Part shown: piece by piece, positions 51,907 through 61,532 of the stretch
Numbering within the stretch: the first letter of the stretch is position 1
How the letters are laid out: each line of letters opens with the position of its first letter
Source of the DNA: Thermohalobaculum sp039026375
Lineage (GTDB): Bacteria > Pseudomonadota > Alphaproteobacteria > Rhodobacterales > Rhodobacteraceae
Length of the DNA stretch: 64,000 bases
Direction of reading: 5' to 3'
Assembly: GCA_039026375.1 (NCBI GenBank)
Contig: JBCCML010000016.1
Location: forward strand, 24,407 to 88,406
Notes under the pieces: generated by a model
The model's database searches: none
What the model was told of the DNA's origin: nothing
Seen by the model: only the letters and a program-made list of their open reading frames with translations
Position numbers and translations under genes: made by a program

Positions 51907-52635
51907 ATGAGCCGCCGCAAACTTGCCGCCGGAAACTGGAAGATGAACGGTCTGGCTGCCAGCCAGGCGGAACTGACCGCCCTGACCGGCGAGATTGGGC
52001 GCCCGGCCTGCGACGTGCTGATTTGCCCACCCGCCACCCTGATCGCCGGGTTCGCAGCAGCCGCCCAGGGAAGTGCTGTAGCGATTGGCGGCCAGGGCTG
52101 CCATCCGGCAGCCACCGGCGCGCATACCGGTGACATCTCGGCCGAGATGCTGGCCGATGCCGGCGCCAGCTACGTTATTGTCGGTCACTCAGAACGCCGC
52201 GCCGATCATGGTGAGGACGATGCCGCCGTGCAGGCCCAAGCCCTAGCGGCCTGGCGCGCAGGACTGATCGCGATAATCTGCGTGGGCGAGACCGAGGCCC
52301 AGCGTGATGCTGGCGAGGCCTTAGCTGTCGTTGCCAGCCAGCTGGCCGGGTCCGTGCCTGATGGTGCCACCGGAGCCAACACGGTTATCGCCTACGAGCC
52401 CGTCTGGGCCATCGGCACCGGCCGCACGCCGTCGAACGATGACATCGTGGAGATGCACACCGCCATGCGGGCCCATGCCTCAGTCACCGATGAAATGCGT
52501 CTGCTCTACGGTGGATCGGTCAAACCCGGCAACGCCGCCGAAATCTTCAGCCTGGAAGATGTCGATGGTGGCCTGGTTGGAGGCGCTAGCCTGAAGGCTA
52601 CGGACTTCGCACAGATCGTTGCTGCGGCGACCTGA
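51907..52635 (+). CDS. tpiA: Triosephosphate isomerase
   Basis: 242 residues. Lys12 in AAGNWKMN, His in YVIVGHSERR and Glu in IAYEPVWAIGTGR are the active site; LYGGSVKPGN completes it. AAAGGA lies seven bases before ATG 51907, favoured over 51901. Confidence 0.96.
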   Translation: MSRRKLAAGNWKMNGLAASQAELTALTGEIGRPACDVLICPPATLIAGFAAAAQGSAVAIGGQGCHPAATGAHTGDISAEMLADAGASYVIVGHSERRADHGEDDAAVQAQALAAWRAGLIAIICVGETEAQRDAGEALAVVASQLAGSVPDGATGANTVIAYEPVWAIGTGRTPSNDDIVEMHTAMRAHASVTDEMRLLYGGSVKPGNAAEIFSLEDVDGGLVGGASLKATDFAQIVAAAT

Positions 52636-52639
52636 CAAA

Positions 52640-52672
52640 CAACAAGGGCGCACCAAACGGGCGCCCTTGTTG
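52640..52672. terminator. Bidirectional terminator hairpin
   Basis: CAACAAGGGCGC and GCGCCCTTGTTG form a perfect 12-base stem with a nine-base loop, between convergent tpiA and the Ala/Lys/Pro protein gene. Confidence 0.85.
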
Positions 52673-52707
52673 AAGCCTGGATACGTCGTGGGTCCTCGAC
52701 CCTCTGA

Positions 52708-53436
52708 TCAGCCAAGCAACGCCTTGGCCTGGCCCGTCCAGTCATCCCGGAAGCATCTGCCCTTGAAGGCGGTCAGGTTGGCATCAATCCACTCTAGATC
52801 GGTCTTCTTGAAGCTCGCCATCTGGTCGAACTGGTAGACACCCAAGCCATTCAGCTCTTTCTCAAGACCAGGCCCGATCCCCTTGATCCGCTTCAGATCA
52901 TCGACCTTGGTGGGCTTGCTGGGCATCAATGCCGCCGGGCGGCCATCCGCGGGCTTGGCGGCCGCCTTTGGCTTCGCGGCTTTGGCAGGTTTCTTCGCTG
53001 GTTTGGCTGCGGTCTTGGCAACCGGCTTTGGTGCCACGTCGGCCTTCGCCTTGGGCGCGGCCTTCGCCTTCGGAGCCGGCTTTTTCGCTACAGTTTTCGG
53101 AGCGGTTTTCGCGGCAGCGGTCGTCTCCGCCTTTGGCGCAACCTTTGGCGTGATGTCGATGACCTCCGCCGCTTTGGTCGCCGCCTTCGGAGCGGCCTTG
53201 GGCGCCGTGCTAGGCTTTGCCGCTGGGCTGGGCTTGGCCGTTCCCGGCGTTGTCATACCTGGCATGGTCATACCGGGCATCCCAAAGGGCATCGTGCCGG
53301 GCTTGCCCATCATCTCGCCAAACCGCCAGGGAACACCGAACAGCGGCGCCGTGGGGAAAAAGCTGATCCAGTATTCGAACATTTCCCGCCCGGGCTTCAT
53401 CATGTTCTCCATGGCGTTCTTGTCTGTCGGGAACAT
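52708..53436 (-). CDS. Ala/Lys/Pro-rich linker protein with C-terminal HhH-like domain
   Basis: 242 residues from ATG 53436 (GAGG seven bases upstream). N-terminal MMKPGREMFEYWISFFPTAP, Met/Gly segment MPGMTMPGMTTPG, then about 100 residues of AAPKAATKAA-type histone H1-like linker, then the fold DLKRIKGIGPGLEKELNGLG and FKKTDLEWIDANLTAFKGR. The last domain occurs as an HhH-like tail in Rhodobacteral proteins such as NuoE. Function unknown; DNA or granule association possible. Confidence 0.75.
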   Translation of the reverse strand: MFPTDKNAMENMMKPGREMFEYWISFFPTAPLFGVPWRFGEMMGKPGTMPFGMPGMTMPGMTTPGTAKPSPAAKPSTAPKAAPKAATKAAEVIDITPKVAPKAETTAAAKTAPKTVAKKPAPKAKAAPKAKADVAPKPVAKTAAKPAKKPAKAAKPKAAAKPADGRPAALMPSKPTKVDDLKRIKGIGPGLEKELNGLGVYQFDQMASFKKTDLEWIDANLTAFKGRCFRDDWTGQAKALLG

Positions 53437-53452
53437 TGCTGACCTCGTCATT

Positions 53453-53479
53453 ATTGCATTGCAATACCATACGGGTATT
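53453..53479. promoter_or_regulatory. Palindromic elements upstream of the Ala/Lys/Pro gene
   Basis: ATTGCA-T-TGCAAT (53453-53465) overlaps AATACC/GGTATT (53463-53479). TGCAGCGCA follows near 53487. TGC-rich palindromes of this type bind PhaR near phasin genes; link is inferred. Confidence 0.4.
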
Positions 53480-53555
53480 AATTGTGCAGCGCAACATTTT
53501 CGTTCAACCGCAGAGCGACATTGACGTCGGGCGCTGCCCGGGCAGAGATCACCCC

Positions 53556-54470
53556 ATGCACGTCGAACGCTTTGCCCCCTCACCGACCGGCCCCCTGCAT
53601 TTGGGGCACGCCTATTCCGCCCTGTGCGCATGGCAGGCGGCGCGTGCGGCCGGGGGACAGTTCCTGGTGCGCCTGGAGGATCTGGACCAAAGCCGGGTGC
53701 GCCCGGAATGGGAGGCGGCAATTGCCGAGGACCTGCTCTGGTTGGGTCTGGATTGGGATGGGTCAATGCTGAGGCAATCCACACGCGAAAAGGCATATCA
53801 TGCTGCACTACAGCACCTGTCGGGCCAAGGCCTGACCTATGGCTGCGTTTGTACCCGCCGGGACATCCAACAGGCCATCAGCGCGCCACAGGACGGCGTT
53901 CCCATCGGGCCCGACGGCCCCGTCTATCCAGGCACCTGCCGGGAACGCGGCCTGGTCCCTGGGCGGACCGCTAATCAGGGATCGATCCACGGCATGGCTT
54001 TCCAAGGCATGGCCGTGCGGCTGAACATGGCACAGGCCATCAAGACGTTGGGAGGTGCGCCGGCCGTGGCGAAGCTCGGCTTTGAGGAACTGGAGCAAGG
54101 GCCCGCCGGGCAGTCTGGCTTGATCAGGTTGAATACCGACATGCTGGTCCACCAGATCGGAGATATCGTGCTGTCCCGCCGGGACGGCGCGGTTGCCTAT
54201 CACTTAGCGGTAGTGGTCGACGATGCCTTCCAGGGCGTGACCCGTGTCACCCGCGGCCGCGACCTGTTCGACGCGACGCCGATCCATCGGATATTGCAGG
54301 CTCTGCTGGACCTGCCCGTGCCGATCTACCGCCATCATGCCTTGGTCCGCGACGACCAGGGCAAGCGGCTGGCCAAACGCGACGACGCCAGGGCAATCGC
54401 CCGCTATCGCGCGGACGGTTTGTCTCCGGCCGAAGTCATGGATTTGGCCGAAGCCGGCATTGCCACCTAG
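53556..54470 (+). CDS. gluQ: Glutamyl-Q tRNA(Asp) synthetase
   Basis: 304 residues. Class I signature PSPTGPLHLGHAYSALCAW and GKRLAKRDD (KMSKS-like); zinc Cys in TYGCVCTRRDI and YPGTC. Truncated GluRS without anticodon-binding domain; glutamylates queuosine 34. Convergent with the AsmA-like gene; both stop codons lie in one CTAG. Confidence 0.92.
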   Translation: MHVERFAPSPTGPLHLGHAYSALCAWQAARAAGGQFLVRLEDLDQSRVRPEWEAAIAEDLLWLGLDWDGSMLRQSTREKAYHAALQHLSGQGLTYGCVCTRRDIQQAISAPQDGVPIGPDGPVYPGTCRERGLVPGRTANQGSIHGMAFQGMAVRLNMAQAIKTLGGAPAVAKLGFEELEQGPAGQSGLIRLNTDMLVHQIGDIVLSRRDGAVAYHLAVVVDDAFQGVTRVTRGRDLFDATPIHRILQALLDLPVPIYRHHALVRDDQGKRLAKRDDARAIARYRADGLSPAEVMDLAEAGIAT

Positions 54471-57400
54471 CGGTCAGGCTCGCCAATCCGAGCGGTGAAA
54501 TCGGGGTCGACCACCCGGGCCCGCCCCTCGAAGACACCGCGCAGGAAACCGGGGGCCAAGATCGACAGTGGGTTTACGGCCAGATCCGGGTCACGCATTC
54601 GGCCCGTCAAAGTAAACGTCATGGCCAAAATCCCCTCGCCTTCGCCACCCGACAAAACCTGGCCAAGGATCGGAATCTCATTCAGGGCGCCGGTCAGCGC
54701 ATAGGCCGGGGACAGGACGCCGACCAGGTCCATGTTCTCCGACTCTTCGTCCAAGGTGCCGTTGACTTTCAGCGCCAGGGCGGGGCTGGCTGCAATAGCA
54801 TCCTCGACAGTGATCACACCGTCTTCGTAGGCGAACGGGATCCAAATCTTGCGAAATCGGATGCCACCCCCTGTCACTTCACTTTCGGCGTCCGACAGGC
54901 CACCGTCGCGCAGGACATCCCGGAACGTAGATTCACTGCGCACGATGACGTCTTCGATGCGCACGCGACCTGCGATATCCACTTCGCCCGCGGCACCAAT
55001 CACGGCGTCCAGGGTCATGCGCCCGCCCTTCGCGCCACGGTAGATATCAGCGGCCCCAAGAACGGCGCCCGCGTCATTCGTGGCAAGGCGCAATTCGGTG
55101 CGCCCGCCCGGCTCGCCGTCAATCGCAATGTTGACCGGTGTGCGCCCGTCCATCAGCGCGTCGAAAACCCCGGTGCGCGCGCCATCGGCCTGTTGCGTGA
55201 AGCGACCGCTGGTCGCGCCGAACACGATCTTGTTGCTGACGGCCACGCGGTCGAGGGTCAGCGCCAGCCGGAAGGGTTGGCTTTCTCCCTCGGTTTCGGC
55301 CGACAGAATGTTGGAAAGATCGACACTGCCGCTGGTCAGTCGGATGTCCGGCACGCCGTCTTGACCAATCTCGATCGAGCCCGCGACATCCGCGATCCCT
55401 GGCACAATCAACCGGTCCAGTTGCGCCCCGCGCAGCGCACCCTCGGCCGTCAGGTCAATCGCGCCCTGCGCTTTCAGCGCGCCCGCGCTCAGATCGAAAC
55501 CCGTGATCTCCAGCCCTTCGCCCAGCCGTCCTTCCACGGCCAGGCTGCCCGGCGTGCCCGCAGGCTTGGCCCAGTTCAAATCGTCCACGGTCAGGCGCGC
55601 CGGGGTCAGGTCCGTGCTGAGCGCGAAACTGGGCACCTGCCTGCCGGTCTGGCTAAGCCGCAGGTCAAAGCTGACAGGTCGATCCAGCGGTAACGGCCCT
55701 GCGCCGAGCAGCGCCAACACCGCATCCGTGGTTTGGCCGGCCAGCGCGATCGTCCGGGTGCTGGGCGTCGCGCCATAGTTCTCACGCCAATCCAAGGTCA
55801 GGGTGGCCCCCGCGGCGTCAACGGGGCCGGACAGGCGCATCCCACGGGTGTTTGCCTGCAACGACAGACGCCGCGCGCGCACCGGTAGGCGGTTACCGCG
55901 TACATCGAACGCAATTGCCAAATCGTTCAGTTCCGCAGTGGCATCGGCCCCCACATCCTCGACCAGCAGGTCCGAAATCAGGGGGAAGTCCAGCGCGGCG
56001 ACCACCTGGGCATCGCCGCCAACCTGGCCAAGATCAATGCCCAACTTGTCGACTAGGTTCAGCGGCGGTTGATTGATCAATGCCAGCACGTCAGCCGTGC
56101 GTCCAGCGGCACGCAAATCCACCTTCGCAGGCGTCACCTCACCCCAGAAATGCAGGATATCGATGGATGATCCCGCCAGCGAGATCGCCTCGCCACCCGG
56201 CGGCGTGACCCGACCTTCATCCATCTCTAGGTAGAGATCGTGGTAGGTCATGTGCCCACGGCCACGGGCACCTTCGATGGGCGGCATGCCAGGAATGTAG
56301 AAGGATTTCAGGTCGGCGTACTGAAAATCCAGGGACAGGCGCGGCTCGTCCTCGCCAAAGCGCATCTGCGCCAGAAACTGGGGCAACGTCGCTTCGGGTA
56401 TGTTTTCCTCGATCCAACTGCGCGCGTTCGTCGCCGCGGCATGCGGCCAGTGGGCCAGCAAATCCTGCACGGTCATGTTGACCGCCTCGGCCCGCAGATC
56501 GGTGATCCAACCGCCCTCAGTCTCGTGCAGGCGGCCATCCACCAGGAACATCAAATCATCACGCGCCAGTCGGGTCTGCGCCACCTCGATCCGGCCTTGG
56601 CCCAGGTTCCAGCGCACGTTGATCTGGCCGTCGTCAAACGCCAGCGCATCCGGGAAGACGGACGGCAGTCTGAGATCGAGCGCTTCAACCTCGAACTGCG
56701 CGACCATGCTGCCCGCTTCACCGTCGGACCCGCGGCGAAGCTGGGCGATGCCGCTGAACCGCGCATCCACAGCGGGCGCGGCCAGGGTGACCTGCTCCAG
56801 GCTGACCGTGTTGGCCTGAGGATCGGCGCTAAAGCGAACCTGGGCAATGTCATAGGCCGACACGGCCCCCACGCCCCTCAAGCGACCCTGTTCGGAAACC
56901 AGAACGCCGTCCACGGCCGTGACCCGCCCATCGCGGTCGATGCGTGCCTCGGCCCATCCCTCGACGGTGCCCTCCAGCACGCTCATCCAGGCAAGGGCCG
57001 GTAGCTGCCCAGACAGCACCTGCGTTCGAAGCCGCCCGAACTGCGCCCGCAACCGGGCCTCCTCGGCGCCGCGTTGGCGCGAGGCTGTCAGACGGACGGC
57101 CGCGCCGGGCGTACCATTGTCGATGACCGCCACCGAAATGATGCCCCGCGCCCCGTCCTCGTCGCGCTGCAAAACGATAGAGGCGTTCTGGCTGGACCAG
57201 CGCCCGCCGTTCAAACGGTCATCAAAGGTCAGGCGCGCGCCCCTCAGCGACACGCGTTCCAATTGGCTCAGTGCGGATGGCGCCGGAATGTCGCCTGTCA
57301 GCATATCGACGAAACGCTCGAAGACTTCGGCATCTTCCAGCACCTCGTCCTTGCTTGCGCTGCCCTCGGCAAGGACCAGGCCGCTGCCCTGGCCCATCTG

Positions 57401-57865
57401 AAAGTGCAGCGCGCCGGTCCGCGACCTGGTCAATTGCGCATCGGGGGCGAAGACAACAATCCGCTGGGGTTGCACGCGTCCCATCATCAGATCAGCCAGG
57501 GCGAAGCGGATGCCCACGCGCTCGACATCCAGCATCCGCTTTCCCTGCGGATCGGAGATGATCACATCCTTCAGTTGCAGCCCCGAGGACGTGCCATCCG
57601 CCCCCAGGGACAGGATCGCGCTGGTGATGGCGACTTGCGCCTGTTCGGTTTCGCTGTTGATCTGATCCTCGATCAACGCGGCCGCGCCTGGGATTTCCAG
57701 GGGCCCCTGTTGCAGGCGCAGAACCAGGACGACAACGGCGATAACGGCCAGGGTTGCCAAAGAAAGCACCGCCCGGCAGAACAGCGAGGACGCCGTGCAG
57801 CAACCGGACCACAGCCGACCCATGCCGCTGGCCGGCTGAGGACGGCGTGATGCTCTGAACGCCAT
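54467..57865 (-). CDS. Large AsmA/YhdP-like protein
   Basis: 1,132 residues. One N-terminal span (LSLATLAVIAVVVLVLRL), then long beta-rich repeats of the AsmA/DUF3971 type (WRLGADG absent, but TSSGLQLKDVIISDPQG, GRLHETEGGWITDLRAEAVN and FSADPQANTVSLEQVTLAAP) and the C-terminal AsmA domain FRKIWIPFAYEDGVITVEDAIA with LMGVLSPAYALTGALNEIPILG-like strands. YhdP and TamB relatives bridge the periplasm and move lipids. Full length; adjacent bcp is divergent. Confidence 0.85.
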   Translation of the reverse strand: MAFRASRRPQPASGMGRLWSGCCTASSLFCRAVLSLATLAVIAVVVLVLRLQQGPLEIPGAAALIEDQINSETEQAQVAITSAILSLGADGTSSGLQLKDVIISDPQGKRMLDVERVGIRFALADLMMGRVQPQRIVVFAPDAQLTRSRTGALHFQMGQGSGLVLAEGSASKDEVLEDAEVFERFVDMLTGDIPAPSALSQLERVSLRGARLTFDDRLNGGRWSSQNASIVLQRDEDGARGIISVAVIDNGTPGAAVRLTASRQRGAEEARLRAQFGRLRTQVLSGQLPALAWMSVLEGTVEGWAEARIDRDGRVTAVDGVLVSEQGRLRGVGAVSAYDIAQVRFSADPQANTVSLEQVTLAAPAVDARFSGIAQLRRGSDGEAGSMVAQFEVEALDLRLPSVFPDALAFDDGQINVRWNLGQGRIEVAQTRLARDDLMFLVDGRLHETEGGWITDLRAEAVNMTVQDLLAHWPHAAATNARSWIEENIPEATLPQFLAQMRFGEDEPRLSLDFQYADLKSFYIPGMPPIEGARGRGHMTYHDLYLEMDEGRVTPPGGEAISLAGSSIDILHFWGEVTPAKVDLRAAGRTADVLALINQPPLNLVDKLGIDLGQVGGDAQVVAALDFPLISDLLVEDVGADATAELNDLAIAFDVRGNRLPVRARRLSLQANTRGMRLSGPVDAAGATLTLDWRENYGATPSTRTIALAGQTTDAVLALLGAGPLPLDRPVSFDLRLSQTGRQVPSFALSTDLTPARLTVDDLNWAKPAGTPGSLAVEGRLGEGLEITGFDLSAGALKAQGAIDLTAEGALRGAQLDRLIVPGIADVAGSIEIGQDGVPDIRLTSGSVDLSNILSAETEGESQPFRLALTLDRVAVSNKIVFGATSGRFTQQADGARTGVFDALMDGRTPVNIAIDGEPGGRTELRLATNDAGAVLGAADIYRGAKGGRMTLDAVIGAAGEVDIAGRVRIEDVIVRSESTFRDVLRDGGLSDAESEVTGGGIRFRKIWIPFAYEDGVITVEDAIAASPALALKVNGTLDEESENMDLVGVLSPAYALTGALNEIPILGQVLSGGEGEGILAMTFTLTGRMRDPDLAVNPLSILAPGFLRGVFEGRARVVDPDFTARIGEPDR

Positions 57866-58021
57866 TATGGCTCACTTCCCCGGGCCTGCTCGCCCGCCCT
57901 GCCGCCTTGCCGACGACGTTTGTCCCTCTATGTTGGCCGACGGCCGGGCGGATGCAAGACCCGGCGGCGCGGCTTGTCGCCCAGCCGGGCCGAATTCCCA
58001 CGGCAGAAGAGGAGAATTGCC

Positions 58022-58489
58022 ATGGCAGACCTGGAAATCGGCGCCGCTGCGCCCGCCTTCACCCTGCCCGCAGACGGTGGAAAAACCGTATCGCTCAGCG
58101 ATTTGGCCGGCCAAAAAGTGGTGCTGTACCTCTATCCGCGCGACGACACGCCGGGCTGCACCAAGGAAGCGATCGGCTTCACCGAGAAGAAGGCCGAGTT
58201 TGAAGCCGCCGGCGCCGTGGTGCTGGGCCTCTCGAAAGACACCGTTGCCAAACACGACAAATTCATCGCCAAACATGACTTGGGCGTCACGTTGTTGTCG
58301 GACGAAGACAACGCGGTGATCGACGCCTATGGTTCATGGGTCGAAAAAAGTATGTACGGCAAGAAGTCGATGGGGATCGAGCGTTCGACCTTTCTCATCG
58401 ATGGCCAGGGCAATCTGGCGCGGATCTGGCGGAAGGTGAAGGTGCCGGGCCACGTTGATGAGGTGCTCGAGGCTGTGCAGGCCCTGTGA
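58022..58489 (+). CDS. bcp: Thioredoxin-dependent thiol peroxidase Bcp (one-Cys type)
   Basis: 155 residues. Peroxidatic Cys46 in RDDTPGCTKEA; it is the only cysteine, so the resolving Cys at +5 of E. coli Bcp is missing and reduction must go through another thiol. Full length. Confidence 0.93.
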   Translation: MADLEIGAAAPAFTLPADGGKTVSLSDLAGQKVVLYLYPRDDTPGCTKEAIGFTEKKAEFEAAGAVVLGLSKDTVAKHDKFIAKHDLGVTLLSDEDNAVIDAYGSWVEKSMYGKKSMGIERSTFLIDGQGNLARIWRKVKVPGHVDEVLEAVQAL

Positions 58490-58498
58490 GCCGCGCCC

Positions 58499-59323
58499 GT
58501 GACCACTGATCTGCTGGCAGGGGGGTTGGCCGCTGCGGCCGAGCGTGTCCTGCGCACAGCCGACCCGCACGACAAGACGCGGCTGTCACGTCAGGTGGCA
58601 GCCGCTTGGTTTGCGGTGCGTGAGGCGGGAGAGAGCCCGTCCGTCGGTGAGGCATCTCCCCCGGATTTTCCTGCGCGTCCCAACCAGCCGGAACTGAAAG
58701 ACCCGCGCGAGATGCCAAGGCGCCGGCCGGGCAGCCCGGCTGGACGCATCGCACTGCTGCACGCGATCGCGCATATCGAGCTGAATGCCGTCGACCTGCA
58801 TTGGGATATCGTCGCCCGGTTCGGGCACGTGCCCATGCCAATCGGTTTCTATGACGATTGGGCTAAGGCGGCGGACGAGGAGTCCAAGCATTTCGGTCTG
58901 CTGTCGGACCGGTTGCAGGCGATGGGATCATTCTATGGCGACCTGCCCGCCCATGCTGGAATGTGGCGGGCGGCGGCAGCGACGGCAGGGGATCTGCCCG
59001 CCCGGCTTGCCGTCGTACCCATGGTGCTGGAGGCGCGCGGTCTGGACGTCACACCGGGCATGATCACGTTGTTCACAAATGCCCAAGATCAGGACAGTGC
59101 TAAGGCATTAGAAACCATATACGCCGAAGAAGTCGGACATGTGGCATACGGTTCAAAGTGGTTCCATTTCCTGTGCGGGCGCGAGGATGCGGACCCGAAA
59201 TCTCGGTTCCATGCGCTCGTCGCGACCTATTTCGATGGGGCGCTCAAACCGCCGTTTAACGATGAAAAGCGCGCAGAAGCGGGGCTGCCATTGGACTTTT
59301 ACTGGCCCCTGGCCGAAGCATAG
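58499..59323 (+). CDS. DUF455 ferritin-like protein
   Basis: 274 residues, GTG start nine bases after bcp. Di-iron residues appear in AIAHIELNAVDLHWD, DEESKHFGLL, EARGLDVTPGM and AEEVGHVAYG, so a four-helix ferritin-like core. MiaE-like hydroxylase relatives exist. Function unknown. Confidence 0.85.
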   Translation: MTTDLLAGGLAAAAERVLRTADPHDKTRLSRQVAAAWFAVREAGESPSVGEASPPDFPARPNQPELKDPREMPRRRPGSPAGRIALLHAIAHIELNAVDLHWDIVARFGHVPMPIGFYDDWAKAADEESKHFGLLSDRLQAMGSFYGDLPAHAGMWRAAAATAGDLPARLAVVPMVLEARGLDVTPGMITLFTNAQDQDSAKALETIYAEEVGHVAYGSKWFHFLCGREDADPKSRFHALVATYFDGALKPPFNDEKRAEAGLPLDFYWPLAEA

Positions 59324-59500
59324 AAACGACTTTCATTCCGCAGACCGGCAATCTGCTAAATTTCTGCACAGTTTCCCGGCTAAATGCTTGCGAGTCGTGG
59401 ATCATCCGCGTAACAGTTGCAAAAAGGGCGCAGGTATAAAAAAAGCGCGGCAGGGGACAGTGAAAATCCACGACCGTTGCAGCGATGTCGAGAGGTGGCC

Positions 59501-60853
59501 ATGTCAGGCAGAATCGTCACTGCTCTGAACGATAAGCTCGGGCGGTTCTTTCCAGAGCGGCGGATTTACATCCGTTCCGATGCACGAACCCGTTACCTGA
59601 CCTTCGCGCCAACGGCCCAATTTGGGGCAACTGTGGTGTTTACCGCGTTGCTCGGTTGGTCGGCGTTCACGACTGTCGCGTTCATCAGCACGGCAGTCGA
59701 TGGCCGCACCGCAGAGAACCGATTGGAGGCGACGAAAGAAGCCTACGAAGTTCAGTTGGCAGCGCTGCGCGATCAGCAGCGCCTGCTGGAGGAGGAGATC
59801 AATCGCTCGAACCAGCGTGGCGATGTGGTCACCGGCGAACTGTCCGTCAAACAACAACTGTTGGTGGAGACGGCAGGCCGATTGCGCGCCGCGGATGCCG
59901 AGCTCATCGGGCTGCGCAATCGCATGGAGGCGCTGCTTAGCGAACGCCGGGTCGAGCGTGACCAGATCAACGCTTTAAACGAAGAGGTAACCGGCCTGCG
60001 CCTGACGCTGGCCGATGCCCAGCGCGGTGACGCGGAACTGTCAGATACGCTCGCGACGTTCTCGACGACCATGGCAAGGGTGATTTCAGAGCGTGACCAC
60101 GCCACCGGGCGCGCGCAGCAATTGGACACGCAGGTCGCGACGTTGCAGGCCGAAATCGGTCGTTGGCATGACCGCCAGGAAAACCTGCTGGCCCAACTGG
60201 AGGCGGCGACAGGAACCTCTCTGGCCGCCTTGGACCAGTTGTTTGTGGGCACCGGTGTCGACCTTGACGGCATCCTAGATACCGCGCGCCGTGATTTCAC
60301 TGGCCGCGGCGGTGGACCGGTGGACGATGCCGAAGAAGAGCGGCAGTCCTACGTCACCCCCCTGCCCGAGGAAGAGACGGGCCGGGTCTCGCGCCTGACC
60401 ACCGACATCGAGCGTATGAGCCTGATGCGTGTGGCGATCGACCGCCTGCCCTTTGGGATGCCAACCACCAGCGCGACGCGCCTGACATCGCCGTTTGGGA
60501 TGCGGCGTGATCCGTTTGGTCGCGGTAGGCGCATGCACAACGGCGTCGATTTTGCCGGCCCCATCGGCACACCGATCTATGCCACCGGCGAAGGGGTGGT
60601 GACCTTTTCGGGACGCCAACGCGGTTACGGCATCGTGGTTAAAATTCGACATGCCTTTGGCTTTGAAACCGTTTATGCTCACTTAAGTAAGAGCCGAGTC
60701 TCCGTGGGTCAGCGCGTTGCGCGCGGCGATCGCATTGCAGACATGGGCAATACTGGGCGTAGCACCGGTAGCCATCTGCATTACGAAGTCCGGATCGACG
60801 GAACGCCGGTCAACCCGAGCAAGTTCATGAAGGCTGCACGAGATGTTCTCTAA
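59501..60853 (+). CDS. LytM/M23 peptidoglycan endopeptidase with coiled coil
   Basis: 450 residues; AGAGGTGG before ATG. One N-terminal membrane span (FTALLGWSAFTTVAFISTAV), a long coiled coil (residues about 70-240), and an M23 domain with HNGVDFAGPIGTPIYA and HLHYEVRI zinc motifs. Overlaps the bactofilin gene by 11 bp. Matches the LmdC-type partner of bactofilins. Confidence 0.93.
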   Translation: MSGRIVTALNDKLGRFFPERRIYIRSDARTRYLTFAPTAQFGATVVFTALLGWSAFTTVAFISTAVDGRTAENRLEATKEAYEVQLAALRDQQRLLEEEINRSNQRGDVVTGELSVKQQLLVETAGRLRAADAELIGLRNRMEALLSERRVERDQINALNEEVTGLRLTLADAQRGDAELSDTLATFSTTMARVISERDHATGRAQQLDTQVATLQAEIGRWHDRQENLLAQLEAATGTSLAALDQLFVGTGVDLDGILDTARRDFTGRGGGPVDDAEEERQSYVTPLPEEETGRVSRLTTDIERMSLMRVAIDRLPFGMPTTSATRLTSPFGMRRDPFGRGRRMHNGVDFAGPIGTPIYATGEGVVTFSGRQRGYGIVVKIRHAFGFETVYAHLSKSRVSVGQRVARGDRIADMGNTGRSTGSHLHYEVRIDGTPVNPSKFMKAARDVL

Positions 60854-61388
60854 GAGCAAAATCAACGATCCTGCCCCGGCCCCGAAGGAGGCGACGCCGA
60901 TGTCGACACCCACACCGTCCGCAGCGAAGCCCGAGGCCAGTGGATCCACCGGCGGCGCTCCGGCGTTCCAGAACAAGCCAAAGCCGTCGCCGTCGCTGTT
61001 GTCGAACGACTTGACGATCAAGGGCAACGTCGCGTCATCGGGCGACATTCAGATCGAAGGCACCATTGAAGGCGATGTGCGCGCGCACCTGCTGACAGTG
61101 GGCGAGAGCGCCACAATCCGCGGTGAAGTCATTGCAGACGATGTGGTGGTCAACGGCCGTGTGATCGGTCGTGTGCGCGGCCTGAAGGTACGCCTGACCT
61201 CGACCGCCAAGGTCGAGGGCGACATCGTACACAAGACCATCGCGATCGAGAGCGGCGCGCACTTCGAAGGCTCGGTCCAGCGCCAGGAAGACCCGCTGAA
61301 CCAGGGTGGGTCTGGCCGTCCGGCAGTGGCGGCAGCAGCGCCTGCCCCAAAGGCGGAGCCGACACCCGCCAAGGAAAACGCCGAGTAA
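60843..61388 (+). CDS. Bactofilin
   Basis: 181 residues. Disordered N-terminus, then the right-handed beta-helix (IKGNVASSGDIQIEGTIEGDVRA through VEGDIVHKTIAIESGAHFEGSV), Ala/Pro-rich tail. Polymerises without nucleotide and positions cell wall enzymes. Starts inside the M23 gene, so co-translated. Confidence 0.95.
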   Translation: MFSKSKINDPAPAPKEATPMSTPTPSAAKPEASGSTGGAPAFQNKPKPSPSLLSNDLTIKGNVASSGDIQIEGTIEGDVRAHLLTVGESATIRGEVIADDVVVNGRVIGRVRGLKVRLTSTAKVEGDIVHKTIAIESGAHFEGSVQRQEDPLNQGGSGRPAVAAAAPAPKAEPTPAKENAE

Positions 61389-61464
61389 GGAACCTGGGTT
61401 AGTCGGGCCATACGCCCGGCTGCCGATCCGCACTGACAAGCGTCAGAAAAGACAAGCGACAAAA

Positions 61465-61499
61465 AAAGCGCGGTCCAACGACCGCGCTTTCTTACTTTT
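61465..61499 (+). terminator. Intrinsic terminator after bactofilin
   Basis: AAAGCGCGGTC-CAAC-GACCGCGCTTT stem (61465-61490) followed by CTTACTTTT; also usable from the ctrA side because an A-tract precedes the stem. Confidence 0.9.
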
Positions 61500-61532
61500 G
61501 GCCGTATCCCGTAACGGCGTCAATTCACCGTG

